Shown: one piece after another, positions 1-6,777 of the stretch
How positions within the stretch are numbered: position 1 is the first letter of the stretch
How the letters are laid out: each line of letters opens with the position of its first letter
NCBI GenBank assembly: GCA_002428055.1
Contig: DIZY01000009.1
Coordinates: forward strand, 1 to 12,010
Source: Helicobacteraceae bacterium UBA6016
GTDB lineage: Bacteria; Campylobacterota; Campylobacteria; Campylobacterales; UBA6016
Length of the DNA: 12,010 nt
Direction: 5' to 3'
Notes under the pieces: model-generated
Seen by the model: the letters and a program-made list of their open reading frames with translations, nothing else
What the model was told of the DNA's origin: nothing
Databases searched by the model: none
Made by a program: the position numbers and the translations under genes

Positions 1-1043
1 CCGATGTGTTTGAAAATGAGGGAGCGGTACACCATCTCTTTGCCGTTGCAAGCTCCCTTGATAGCGTAGTCATAGGCGAGACGCAGATAGCCGGACAGAT
101 AAAAGAGGCTTTTAAATTTGCCTATGATAGAGGATTTTGCGCCCAAAAGCTCTCGCGAGTAATGAACCATGCCTTCAAATGCGCCGCCGATGTCAGAAAT
201 CAGACCCAAATAGCAAAAAAACCGGTATCGGTCGCAAGCGTAGCGGTCGATAAAGCCAAAAAGATATTCGGCACGCTAGAAAACGAAGTAGCCATAGTCA
301 TCGGAACAGGCGAAATGGGCGAGTTAGCCTGTAAATACCTGCTAGCGGGCGGGGCAAAAGTGATTTTGGTCAGCAGAAGCAAGCAAAAAGCCGAAGAAAT
401 GGCCGCAAGACTCGGCGAAGCGGTGAGCGGAGCCGACTTTGCTAATGTAAGAGAGCTTATCAATACACACAAACTCCTCTTTTCCGCCACAAGCGCACAA
501 CACCCGATAATCGAAAACTCCCTTGTCGATAAAAGAGATTTCCAAAGGGTCTGGTTTGACATATCCGTGCCCCGTGACATTGAAATAGACGAACATCACG
601 GCGTAGAGGTCGTAACAGTGGATGATTTGCAAGACATCGTAGAGCAAAATCAATCGCTAAGAGCGGACGAGGCTCGCGCCGCATACAGCCTTGTGGGCAA
701 CTATACGATGGATTTTTTCAAATGGATAAGCACTCTTAGCGTAGACCCAATCATCAAAGAGCTACGGGAAAAAGCGCAGGATATAGCCGAAAAAGAGATT
801 AAAAACGCCGTCAAAAAGGGGTTTATCCAAAAAGAGCAGGAAGAAGAGATAACCAAGCTTTTGCATAGCGCTTTTAAAAAATTTATGCATGAGCCAACAG
901 TCAATCTCAAAGCGCTGGCAAATAGCCCACGGCTAGACTCGGTAGTTGACTCGCTAAAATATCTGCACAATCTATCGGAGGATGCAAAAGTCACGGATAG
1001 CTACAAATGCGAATATCTCACAGAGGAGGCAAAAGGAAACTAA
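1..1043 (+). CDS. hemA: Glutamyl-tRNA reductase, 5' end cut by window edge
   Basis: Glutamyl-tRNA reductase makes glutamate-1-semialdehyde from Glu-tRNA with NADPH, the first committed step of C5-pathway tetrapyrrole synthesis in the cytoplasm. The reading frame is already open at base 3 (Asp codon, then GTG), so the GTG at 6 is internal; the family is about 420-450 aa and roughly the first 90 residues, including the catalytic Cys, lie outside the window. Visible family signatures are AVHHLFAVASSLDSVVIGETQI just inside the edge, the Rossmann NADPH loop GTGEMG about 100 residues in, and the C-terminal helical dimerisation region rich in Lys/Glu. The stop codon TAA at 1041-1043 is followed directly by the proS ATG, so the two are co-transcribed and probably translationally coupled. 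Gene order hemA-proS-hemC is familiar in Campylobacterota. Confidence 0.96.
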   Translation, partial: DVFENEGAVHHLFAVASSLDSVVIGETQIAGQIKEAFKFAYDRGFCAQKLSRVMNHAFKCAADVRNQTQIAKKPVSVASVAVDKAKKIFGTLENEVAIVIGTGEMGELACKYLLAGGAKVILVSRSKQKAEEMAARLGEAVSGADFANVRELINTHKLLFSATSAQHPIIENSLVDKRDFQRVWFDISVPRDIEIDEHHGVEVVTVDDLQDIVEQNQSLRADEARAAYSLVGNYTMDFFKWISTLSVDPIIKELREKAQDIAEKEIKNAVKKGFIQKEQEEEITKLLHSAFKKFMHEPTVNLKALANSPRLDSVVDSLKYLHNLSEDAKVTDSYKCEYLTEEAKGN

Positions 1044-2768
1044 ATGAAATTTTCACGAACACTAATAAACACGATAAAAGACTATAAAACAGAGGGTGAC
1101 GAGCAGGGGCTAAGAAGTCAGGAGTATCTGACAAGGGGCGGTTTTGTACTTCAAATAGCAAGCGGAATATATGACTTTTTGCCACTTGGCAAAATGATGC
1201 TTGACAACATCAAAAACATTATCAATGAAGAGCTTACTAATGCGGGCTGTATAGAGGTAGACCTCGCTTTTGTATGCCCCGAAGAGCTATGGCACAAATC
1301 AGGCAGAGCCGAAAAATACGGCAAAGAACTACTAAGACTGGATGATAGAAAAGGTCAGAAGTTTGTCCTCTCTCCGACTTGCGAAGAGATGATGGTGGAG
1401 CTAGCCAAGGCGAAAATCACAAGCTATAGACAACTTCCGATGAACATCTATCAAATAAAACTCAAATTCAGAGACGAGGTGCGCCCTAGATTTGGTCTGC
1501 TAAGGGGTCGTGAATTTGTCATGAAAGACGGTTACTCTTTTCACGAATCCGAAGAAGATATGCTAAGAGAGTTTCATCTGATGGAAGAGACCTACAAAAA
1601 GATATTCAAACGACTTGAGCTTGACTTCAAAGTCGTCGAAGCCGACAGCGGAGCGATAGGCGGCAGCGGCTCAAAAGAGTTTATGATACTTGCCAACGCC
1701 GGAGAGGATACGCTTGCCATCTGCAAATCGTGCGAGTATGGGGCAAATATCGAAGCGGCAAGAAGAAAACCGAAAAAACGGGTAAAAATGGATGAGGCGA
1801 CGCCCACTGAAGTACACACGCCAAATGTCAAGTCAATAGCGGAGCTTAGCGAGTTTTTTGGGATTGAGGCGGGTAGATTTATAAAAGCCGTCGTAAAAGA
1901 AGCGCTCTTTGAAGACGCAAAGCAAAACACGCCTGTCGTATTTTTCATAGCCGGAGATGACGAGCTAGAGGAGACCAAGGCGCTTAACGCTTGCGGCGCA
2001 CTGGCGCTTACTGACATCGACGAAGCGGCATTAAATGAGAGATATGCGGACAAAAATATTACTCTGGGCTTTGTAGGTCTGGGCGCAGAGTGCGAATATT
2101 TCGTAGATGTGGAGCTACTAGATAGAAACGATATGGTAACAGGCGCAAATAAAGCTGATTATCATACAAAAGGCGTTAGCGTTAAAGCCCCAATTGAAAG
2201 GGTGAAAGACCTCGTACTAGTGCAAGAGGGCGATGCCTGCCCAAAATGCGGAGCTGATTTGTCATATGCCAAAGGCATTGAAGCAGGCCATATATTTCAG
2301 CTAGGCACTAGATACTCCGAACCGCTAAACGCCAAATTTCTAGACAAAAACGGCAAGACTCAGCCTTTTATCATGGGCACATACGGCATAGGCGTAAGCC
2401 GTCTGATTTCGGCGGTTATAGAGCAAAACTCCGATGAAAAAGGGTGCATACTTCCCGCATCTATCGCCCCGTATCAAGTGAATGTCATCATCTCAAATAT
2501 CAAAGACGCGGCTCAAAAAGAGGCGGCAGAGGGGATATATGAGGAGCTAAAAAACTCAGGTATCAGAGCGATTCTCGACGATAGAGACGAGAGATACGGA
2601 CACAAAATGGCGGATTTTGAGCTAATAGGCTTTCCATACGCCGTGATAGTGGGCAAAAATATCGCTGAAGGTACAGTGGAGATAGTCAATAGACGCACGC
2701 TAACAAAAGAGCCGTGTAGCGCATCGCACGCCATTATAGAGCTTGAAAAACGCATATTAGGAGTATGA
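1044..2768 (+). CDS. proS: Prolyl-tRNA synthetase, bacterial type with editing domain
   Basis: A 574-aa class II aminoacyl-tRNA synthetase that charges tRNA-Pro. Length and architecture match the bacterial ProS type with an inserted YbaK-like editing domain. Motif 2 (FRDEVRPRFG, about 142-151) and motif 3 (GTYGIGVSRL, about 445-454) form the catalytic core. The editing insertion lies between the Cys pairs C227/C230 (CKSC) and C399/C402 (CPKC), roughly residues 250-385, and would deacylate mischarged Ala-tRNA-Pro. The C-terminal anticodon-binding domain starts near 470 (YQVNVIISN). The ATG abuts the hemA stop and has a ribosome-binding site AAAAGGA at 1031-1037 inside hemA. Nothing unusual is seen in the catalytic residues. 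Confidence 0.98.
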   Translation: MKFSRTLINTIKDYKTEGDEQGLRSQEYLTRGGFVLQIASGIYDFLPLGKMMLDNIKNIINEELTNAGCIEVDLAFVCPEELWHKSGRAEKYGKELLRLDDRKGQKFVLSPTCEEMMVELAKAKITSYRQLPMNIYQIKLKFRDEVRPRFGLLRGREFVMKDGYSFHESEEDMLREFHLMEETYKKIFKRLELDFKVVEADSGAIGGSGSKEFMILANAGEDTLAICKSCEYGANIEAARRKPKKRVKMDEATPTEVHTPNVKSIAELSEFFGIEAGRFIKAVVKEALFEDAKQNTPVVFFIAGDDELEETKALNACGALALTDIDEAALNERYADKNITLGFVGLGAECEYFVDVELLDRNDMVTGANKADYHTKGVSVKAPIERVKDLVLVQEGDACPKCGADLSYAKGIEAGHIFQLGTRYSEPLNAKFLDKNGKTQPFIMGTYGIGVSRLISAVIEQNSDEKGCILPASIAPYQVNVIISNIKDAAQKEAAEGIYEELKNSGIRAILDDRDERYGHKMADFELIGFPYAVIVGKNIAEGTVEIVNRRTLTKEPCSASHAIIELEKRILGV

Positions 2769-2769
2769 A

Positions 2770-3615
2770 ATGATAAAAAAACTGTTGCTTATTTCGATTG
2801 CTGCCACCTTGTCTCTTACGGCCGCCACAAATAAAGAGATTGAAGAGTACAAAATGTCAATCTTCAAAAACTCCAAACAAGCGACGGTAAAGTCGGTCAA
2901 AGTAGTCTCAAGAGAGCCTGCGGAGGGTTTTGCGGAGTGGGAAGCGGTTACTATCCTTATTGAGTTTGTCGTAGACAAAAACGGCAAAAAACAGACGTTA
3001 AAAACGCCTGATACCGTATTTGTCAGGGGCGAGCTTATGGCGGATGAGCTTGTAAATCTCAAAAAATCAAAAAGCGCTAGAGATTCGTTTAAACCTAAAG
3101 CGGACGCCTCTTTTTTTGACGCCGAACACCTAGTGGCGGGCTCCAAAGACGCTAAAAATAAAATACTCGTATTTAGCGACCCGCTATGTCCGTTTTGTAG
3201 AGATATAGTGCCGGATATAATAGCCGCCGCCGTAAAACATCCGTCAAAACTAGCGGTATATCACTATTCGTTCCCGCTAACGGCGCTACACCCCGCGTCC
3301 GAAGCCATCGTAAAAGCTGAGATTAGCGTCAGAGGAAGCGTCAAAAATAAAGCTGAGTTTATGACAAAGCTATACGCCACAGAGGTCGAAGCAAACGAAA
3401 CCGACGAAGGCAAAATAGCCGCCAAACTAAGCTCAGAGCTTGGAGTCAAAATCCAAAAAAGCGATATGGCAAAAAAAGAGACGATTACAGAGTACTCCAA
3501 AGAGGTGCAAGCGGCGTATAAGCTTCTAATCAGAGGCACACCAACCGTGTATGTAAACGGCGAAATAGACCAATCAAAAGCAAAAACACAACAACTACTT
3601 AAAGATTTAAAATGA
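2770..3615 (+). CDS. Exported thioredoxin-fold protein with CPFC motif (DsbA/DsbC/DsbG-like)
   Basis: A 281-aa predicted periplasmic thiol-disulfide protein. Residues 1-19 are a classic Sec signal peptide (MIKK, hydrophobic stretch, TAA near 17-20). An N-terminal domain of about 110 residues, which may serve dimerisation or positioning as in DsbC/DsbG, is followed by a thioredoxin-like domain with FSDPLCPFC, where C140 and C143 are the only cysteines. The cis-proline is in GTPTVYVNG (P258). The pair could oxidise or isomerise disulfides or act in cytochrome c maturation; the sequence does not decide which. The gene starts 1 nt after the proS stop with AGGAG at 2759-2763 and overlaps hemC by 4 nt (ATGA), so it sits firmly inside the heme operon. 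The exact subfamily is uncertain. Confidence 0.85.
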   Translation: MIKKLLLISIAATLSLTAATNKEIEEYKMSIFKNSKQATVKSVKVVSREPAEGFAEWEAVTILIEFVVDKNGKKQTLKTPDTVFVRGELMADELVNLKKSKSARDSFKPKADASFFDAEHLVAGSKDAKNKILVFSDPLCPFCRDIVPDIIAAAVKHPSKLAVYHYSFPLTALHPASEAIVKAEISVRGSVKNKAEFMTKLYATEVEANETDEGKIAAKLSSELGVKIQKSDMAKKETITEYSKEVQAAYKLLIRGTPTVYVNGEIDQSKAKTQQLLKDLK

Positions 3616-4559
3616 AAAAACTAATCATTGCAACACGCGCGTCAAAACTGGCTCTTTGGCAATCAAATCACATAAAAGCCCTGCTTGAAGCGGCTCATCC
3701 GGGGCTTGTAGTGGAGCTAAAACCTATCAAAACAACAGGCGATAAAATCCTAGACACGCCGCTAGCCCTAATCGGCGGCAAAGGGCTTTTTACAAAAGAG
3801 CTTGAAGAGGATATGCTTGCAGGGGGCTCGCATCTAGCAGTTCACAGCCTAAAAGATGTTCCGACGAAATTTCCAGACGGACTTGTGCTGGCGGCTGTAA
3901 CAAAAAGAGAAGACCCGAGAGATTGCTTTTTGTCTTTCAAATACGCCTCCATCGAAGAGCTCCCGCAGGGTGCGGTAGTCGGCACGACAAGCCTTAGACG
4001 AAGAATGCAGCTAAAAGCGGTTCGCTCAGACCTAACCATCAAAGACCTCAGGGGTAATATTGATACGAGACTTAGAAAGCTTGAAGATGGCGAATTTGAC
4101 GCTATCATCCTAGCGACTGCGGGCATAAAAAGACTCGGACTGATAGACGGAGTCAAATATGCAGTGCCGATAGAGACAACCGTAATGACGCCTTCAATGG
4201 GGCAAGCGGCTATCGGGATAGAGAGCATAGATGATGACCGTGTGCTGGAGCTTTTGTCGGTGCTAAACGATGAAGATACGATGATAGAGACGACTATAGA
4301 GAGGGATTTTGTCGACACACTTGAGGGCGGTTGCCAAGTGCCGATAGGGGTCAACGCAAAACTTGACGGAGAGACGGTAGAAGTGCTCGCCATTATCGGT
4401 ATGCCGGACGGCTCAAAGTCCATGAGCAAAAGTATCACGGCTCTTGCTGAAGATTATGAAGAGGTAGGTGTGGAGTTGGCAAACGAGTTTTTGAGTGAGG
4501 GAGCGGATAAACTACTTGCCGCCGCCTGCAAAATGGGCGAAGAGATATTAAAGAAATAG
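3612..4559 (+). CDS. hemC: Porphobilinogen deaminase (hydroxymethylbilane synthase)
   Basis: A 315-aa cytosolic enzyme that condenses four porphobilinogen molecules into hydroxymethylbilane, the third common step of heme synthesis. Signatures in order: RASKLALWQS near the N terminus, GGKGLFTKELEEDML, HSLKDVPT with the catalytic Asp at 82, GTTSLRRRMQL, LRGNIDTRLRKL, and EGGCQVPIGV with the dipyrromethane-cofactor Cys at 241. Length is normal for the family. The start ATG overlaps the stop of the preceding gene by 4 nt, and the TAG stop at 4557-4559 is directly followed by the ATG of the glycosylase gene. No defects seen. Confidence 0.98.
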   Translation: MKKLIIATRASKLALWQSNHIKALLEAAHPGLVVELKPIKTTGDKILDTPLALIGGKGLFTKELEEDMLAGGSHLAVHSLKDVPTKFPDGLVLAAVTKREDPRDCFLSFKYASIEELPQGAVVGTTSLRRRMQLKAVRSDLTIKDLRGNIDTRLRKLEDGEFDAIILATAGIKRLGLIDGVKYAVPIETTVMTPSMGQAAIGIESIDDDRVLELLSVLNDEDTMIETTIERDFVDTLEGGCQVPIGVNAKLDGETVEVLAIIGMPDGSKSMSKSITALAEDYEEVGVELANEFLSEGADKLLAAACKMGEEILKK

Positions 4560-5174
4560 ATGAAAAATGCCCTTTTAGAGTTTTACTCGGCTAGAAAAGT
4601 TTTTTTGGACACGATAGATAATGTATTGGTGGACAAAAGTCTGGTATATGATAGAGAGTACGGCTTTGAAAAACACCCTATTATGTTCATCGGAGAGGCA
4701 CCCGGGGAGAACGAAGCTAGAGAGGGACGACCTTTTTGCGGGGCGGCAGGTAAAAATCTCGCCAAATTGATAGAGTCGGCAAAACTGGATAGAAAAAAAC
4801 TTCTTATCACGAACGCTTTTGCATTCCGTACTTTTGAGCCTTCATCCAGAGGCGTCAAAAACAGAACACCCAATACGGCGGAGCTAGTTCTTGGTGCATC
4901 GATGCTGCTTCAAGAGATAAAAATAGTAAAACCCCGCCTTATCGTACTTCTAGGCGGTAGCGCAGAAAAAGCCGTCTCAAAGCTGGAAGATAAGATGCTA
5001 AAAGAGGCGTTTAAGAGTCTTGCCAAACATGAAATCAAAGAGATAACACACAACAATGAGACGATAGGAGTGGCAAAGACCCACCACCCTAGCCCTCTGG
5101 TATTTAATAGACCTGACAAAAGAGCCGAGCTGTACGAGTTTTTTGCAAAGTTACATGAATACGCAGGAGAGTAA
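4560..5174 (+). CDS. Uracil-DNA glycosylase superfamily protein, family-4-like without the Fe-S cysteines
   Basis: A 204-aa protein of the uracil-DNA glycosylase fold, expected to flip out and excise uracil or a related damaged base as the first step of base-excision repair. The active-site motif GEAPGENEAREGRPF starts at residue 45, and the second motif HHPSP lies at 175-179, both close to family 4 (UDGa). The middle block TNAFAFRTFEP...KNRTP is homologous to the family-4 N-x-VKCRPP-x-NR-x-P block but carries a short insertion. Family 4 normally has four Cys ligands for a 4Fe-4S cluster; here the only cysteine is C60 (PFCGAAG), so no such cluster can form. The gene starts immediately after hemC and its last 20 nt overlap tonB. 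Substrate is therefore uncertain, but the fold assignment is solid. Confidence 0.85.
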   Translation: MKNALLEFYSARKVFLDTIDNVLVDKSLVYDREYGFEKHPIMFIGEAPGENEAREGRPFCGAAGKNLAKLIESAKLDRKKLLITNAFAFRTFEPSSRGVKNRTPNTAELVLGASMLLQEIKIVKPRLIVLLGGSAEKAVSKLEDKMLKEAFKSLAKHEIKEITHNNETIGVAKTHHPSPLVFNRPDKRAELYEFFAKLHEYAGE

Positions 5175-5901
5175 AGATAGGATTATCGGGCTTTTAGCCT
5201 CAATACTTCTGCATATTCTCTTTTTTGCACTCGGATACCTTCTGCTACACAAACAAGACGGTAATAAGCCGCCCAAAGTCGAGAGAAAAGTACTCTCGCT
5301 AAACCAGTTCACAAAAGAGCCGCAAGAAAAAAGTGCGCCCGTCCGAGAGTCAAAACCATCGAAACCGACACCGCCCACCCCAACCAAAAAAACAGTCCAA
5401 CAAAAACAGTCGCCGATTCAAAAAACCATAACACCAAAAAAGACAGAGCCGATAGAGCGCAATAAAACAGCCGCAACACGCGTAGCGGCGCCAAGCAAAC
5501 CATCCGGTAGCGCACTGCTCTCGGAGCTAAACAGCGAATTTAAAACAATGAAAAAAGAGGTCGGCGGACCTATTAAAAAGCTATACGGCGAGGAGTTTGA
5601 AAGACTAGGCAAAGAAGAGCAAAAATTTATCAAAGACAACCTAGGCTCCATCGGACGCATCACCGAAAAATACCTCAGATACCCGGACACGGCTGGAAGG
5701 CTAGGACAGCAGGGCACCAGCGTCGTAGAATTCTACCTCCACCCAAACGGCGACATCAGCGACATGCGACTACTCAGCAGCTCCGGCTTTCGAATGCTAG
5801 ATAAAAACTCGATAGAGACGATAGAGATAGCCTACAAAGACTATCCGAGACCGACGACAAAGACAAAGATACGGATGTTTGTGGGGTATAGTATTTATTG
5901 A
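5155..5901 (+). CDS. tonB: TonB-family energy transducer
   Basis: A 248-aa inner-membrane-anchored protein that would transmit proton-motive force from ExbB/ExbD to outer-membrane receptors. Order of parts: a short cytoplasmic N terminus, one membrane helix (about 10-31), a Lys/Pro-rich periplasmic spacer (about 36-110), a charged helical stretch, and a C-terminal TonB domain (about 168-248) with YLRYPDTAGRLGQQG, VEFYLHPNGDI, SSGFRMLD and YPRP. An upstream TTG at 5143 is in frame, but the ATG at 5155 is preferred because it places Ser16 and His20 of the membrane helix (S-x3-H) exactly as in well-studied TonB proteins. It overlaps the glycosylase gene by 20 nt with only a weak ribosome-binding site (AAAG), implying coupling. 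No exbB or exbD is in the window. The stop lies 1 nt from the convergent toxin gene. Confidence 0.9.
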   Translation: MNTQESKDRIIGLLASILLHILFFALGYLLLHKQDGNKPPKVERKVLSLNQFTKEPQEKSAPVRESKPSKPTPPTPTKKTVQQKQSPIQKTITPKKTEPIERNKTAATRVAAPSKPSGSALLSELNSEFKTMKKEVGGPIKKLYGEEFERLGKEEQKFIKDNLGSIGRITEKYLRYPDTAGRLGQQGTSVVEFYLHPNGDISDMRLLSSSGFRMLDKNSIETIEIAYKDYPRPTTKTKIRMFVGYSIY

Positions 5902-5902
5902 T

Positions 5903-6151
5903 TTACTTGTAGTGATTTGTTATTGTGATTATCTCAATGACCTCATTTTCGATATATGCAAAAATGGCTCTATATTTTTTGTCGATTCTAAAGGAGTATA
6001 AAAGTCTATGTTTTGGCTCCAAGAGTTCCATGTTTAAAGATGGATGAAAAGGATTTTCTTCAAAAAGTAGTTTTGCTTTTTCGTATTTTTTAAGAAGCTG
6101 ATGATTCAGTAAATACTTTTTTTGCTCCTCTCTAAGCTCCAAAATGGTCAT
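5903..6151 (-). CDS. RelE/ParE-superfamily toxin (TA module 1)
   Basis: An 82-aa small basic protein. The pattern of two N-terminal helices followed by a beta sheet with HRLLYSFRIDKKYRAIF and the C-terminal IIEIITITNHYK-like end fits the RelE/ParE toxin superfamily, whose members cut ribosome-bound mRNA or block gyrase; which activity applies cannot be told here. It is the second gene of a pair: its ATG overlaps the stop of the upstream gene in the 4-nt ATGA (6148-6151), the standard antitoxin-first layout. It is convergent with tonB with a 1-nt gap, so no separate terminator fits between them and read-through antisense RNA into tonB is possible. Confidence 0.8.
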   Translation of the reverse strand: MTILELREEQKKYLLNHQLLKKYEKAKLLFEENPFHPSLNMELLEPKHRLLYSFRIDKKYRAIFAYIENEVIEIITITNHYK

Positions 6152-6381
6152 TTTTGATATATTCTGCTATTTTTTAGCCCGTTTTCCAAGTCAGCCAAAA
6201 AGCCATCGCTATAGCCCTCAGCTTTAAAATCATCAACTATCTCCCCAATTGGCGCTTTTTGAAATTTTTTGAAATATATCTCTCGTTTTACGATTGCTTT
6301 TCTTACTTTTTCTAACGCCCCTAAATCAAGTTGTGATATTAGATTGACTATTTGATTTTCTGAAATTTGCAAAGCCAACAT
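6148..6381 (-). CDS. Antitoxin partner of TA module 1
   Basis: A 77-aa protein beginning MLALQISENQIVNLISQLD and ending in an acidic segment (EGYSDGFLADLENGL), a plausible toxin-wrapping tail. A longer in-frame start exists at 6438, but the ATG at 6379-6381 is chosen because AGGAG lies just upstream (minus strand, 6388-6392), while the longer version would read through the likely promoter at 6413-6418. No clear ribbon-helix-helix or HTH signature is recognised, so the antitoxin assignment rests on size, position before a RelE/ParE-type toxin, and the ATGA overlap. The precise antitoxin family is not named. Confidence 0.72.
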   Translation of the reverse strand: MLALQISENQIVNLISQLDLGALEKVRKAIVKREIYFKKFQKAPIGEIVDDFKAEGYSDGFLADLENGLKNSRIYQK

Positions 6382-6412
6382 TTTAAAACTCCTTAGCCTT
6401 GTTTTTTGGTAA

Positions 6413-6423
6413 ATTATATCACA
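6413..6423 (-). promoter_or_regulatory. Extended -10 promoter for TA module 1
   Basis: On the minus strand the sequence reads TGTGATATAAT, a perfect TATAAT (6413-6418) preceded by TG one base away, an extended -10. No good -35 is seen, which is normal for Campylobacterota sigma-70 promoters. It lies about 32 nt upstream of the antitoxin ATG, leaving a leader of roughly 20-25 nt that contains AGGAG. An isolated AGGCAAA (6423-6429, plus strand), identical to one arm of the operator-like repeats upstream of the R-M gene, touches its upstream edge. Confidence 0.6.
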
Positions 6424-6444
6424 GGCAAACGCATACAACCTTTT

Positions 6445-6624
6445 TTATTTCGTCTGCTCGCTTATTGCTTTTAGCTTTTCGTAGTGTTGCCTCGCCTCTT
6501 CCACCGCTTTGTCAAATTCAAAACCTTTCATCACTGTTTTGTATAGGTTTGGTTTTTCTTTCCGCCAGTTGCGAAGCGTCATCGGCGTAACTCCCAAATA
6601 TCCCGCCATATCTCTTTGAGTCAT
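6445..6624 (-). CDS. Small helix-turn-helix DNA-binding protein (59 aa)
   Basis: A 59-aa reading frame starting MTQRDMAGYLGVTPMTLRNW. Residues 2-10 and 13-22 form a textbook helix-turn-helix: the first helix TQRDMAGYLG, turn VTP, recognition helix MTLRNWRKEKP, followed by a C-terminal amphipathic helix suited to dimerisation. Similar very small HTH proteins with LRNWRK..PNLY are common in accessory DNA of Campylobacterota (recalled, not searched). The ATG has AAAAAGG 6 nt upstream on the minus strand; a weak -10 candidate TAGATT lies at 6646-6651. It is divergent from the R-M gene and upstream of TA module 1 on the same strand, so it could regulate either. The twin palindromes in the divergent region make control of the R-M gene the better guess; function is inferred. 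Confidence 0.75.
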   Translation of the reverse strand: MTQRDMAGYLGVTPMTLRNWRKEKPNLYKTVMKGFEFDKAVEEARQHYEKLKAISEQTK

Positions 6625-6675
6625 TTTTTGCCTTTTTTAGACAAAAATCTACAAACCTACTCATAACTAAACAAC

Positions 6676-6693
6676 AAGCAAATAAATTGCTTA
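6676..6693. repeat. Operator-like palindrome, site 1
   Basis: AAGCAA-ATAAA-TTGCTT is a perfect 6+5+6 inverted repeat followed by A. It lies between the divergent HTH and R-M genes and matches the second palindrome at 6707 in 14 of 18 positions with the same spacing. The size and symmetry suit a dimer of a small HTH protein. Confidence 0.55.
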
Positions 6694-6706
6694 CTACAAC
6701 TCAAAG

Positions 6707-6724
6707 AGGCAAATATTTTGCTTT
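6707..6724. repeat. Operator-like palindrome, site 2
   Basis: AGGCAAATATTTTGCTTT contains GCAAA-TAT-TTTGC as a perfect inverted repeat. It differs from site 1 only at positions 2, 10, 11 and 18, and its centre is 31 bp away, close to three helical turns. It directly abuts the candidate -10 box of the R-M gene, so occupation would block RNA polymerase. Confidence 0.55.
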
Positions 6725-6730
6725 TATAGT
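6725..6730 (+). promoter_or_regulatory. Candidate -10 box for the R-M gene
   Basis: TATAGT (6725-6730) lies immediately after palindrome 2; an overlapping alternative is TAAAAT at 6732-6737. No convincing -35 box is seen. Either would give a leader of about 30-40 nt before the ATG at 6778. The leader has no strong Shine-Dalgarno sequence (only AAAAAGCGA), which suggests modest translation of the R-M protein. Confidence 0.35.
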
Positions 6731-6777
6731 TTAAAATAGAAAACATTTATCTCAAAAACTACAAAAAGCGAAAATAT

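Noticed and set aside
1592..2053. 153-codon minus-strand frame within proS
   Set aside because: Ser/Ala-rich shadow; the plus-strand editing domain of ProS explains this stretch.
3842..4438. 198-codon minus-strand frame within hemC
   Set aside because: Ser-rich antisense shadow of a well-conserved gene with all hemC motifs intact on the plus strand.
6382..6438. N-terminal extension of the TA-1 antitoxin (start at 6438)
   Set aside because: It would translate through a perfect extended -10 box, while the ATG at 6381 has AGGAG at the right distance.
6399..6590. 63-codon plus-strand reading frame over the HTH gene
   Set aside because: Its sequence is Ser/Leu/Phe-rich without family features, lacks a ribosome-binding site and is antisense to the HTH gene and the start of the TA-1 promoter region.
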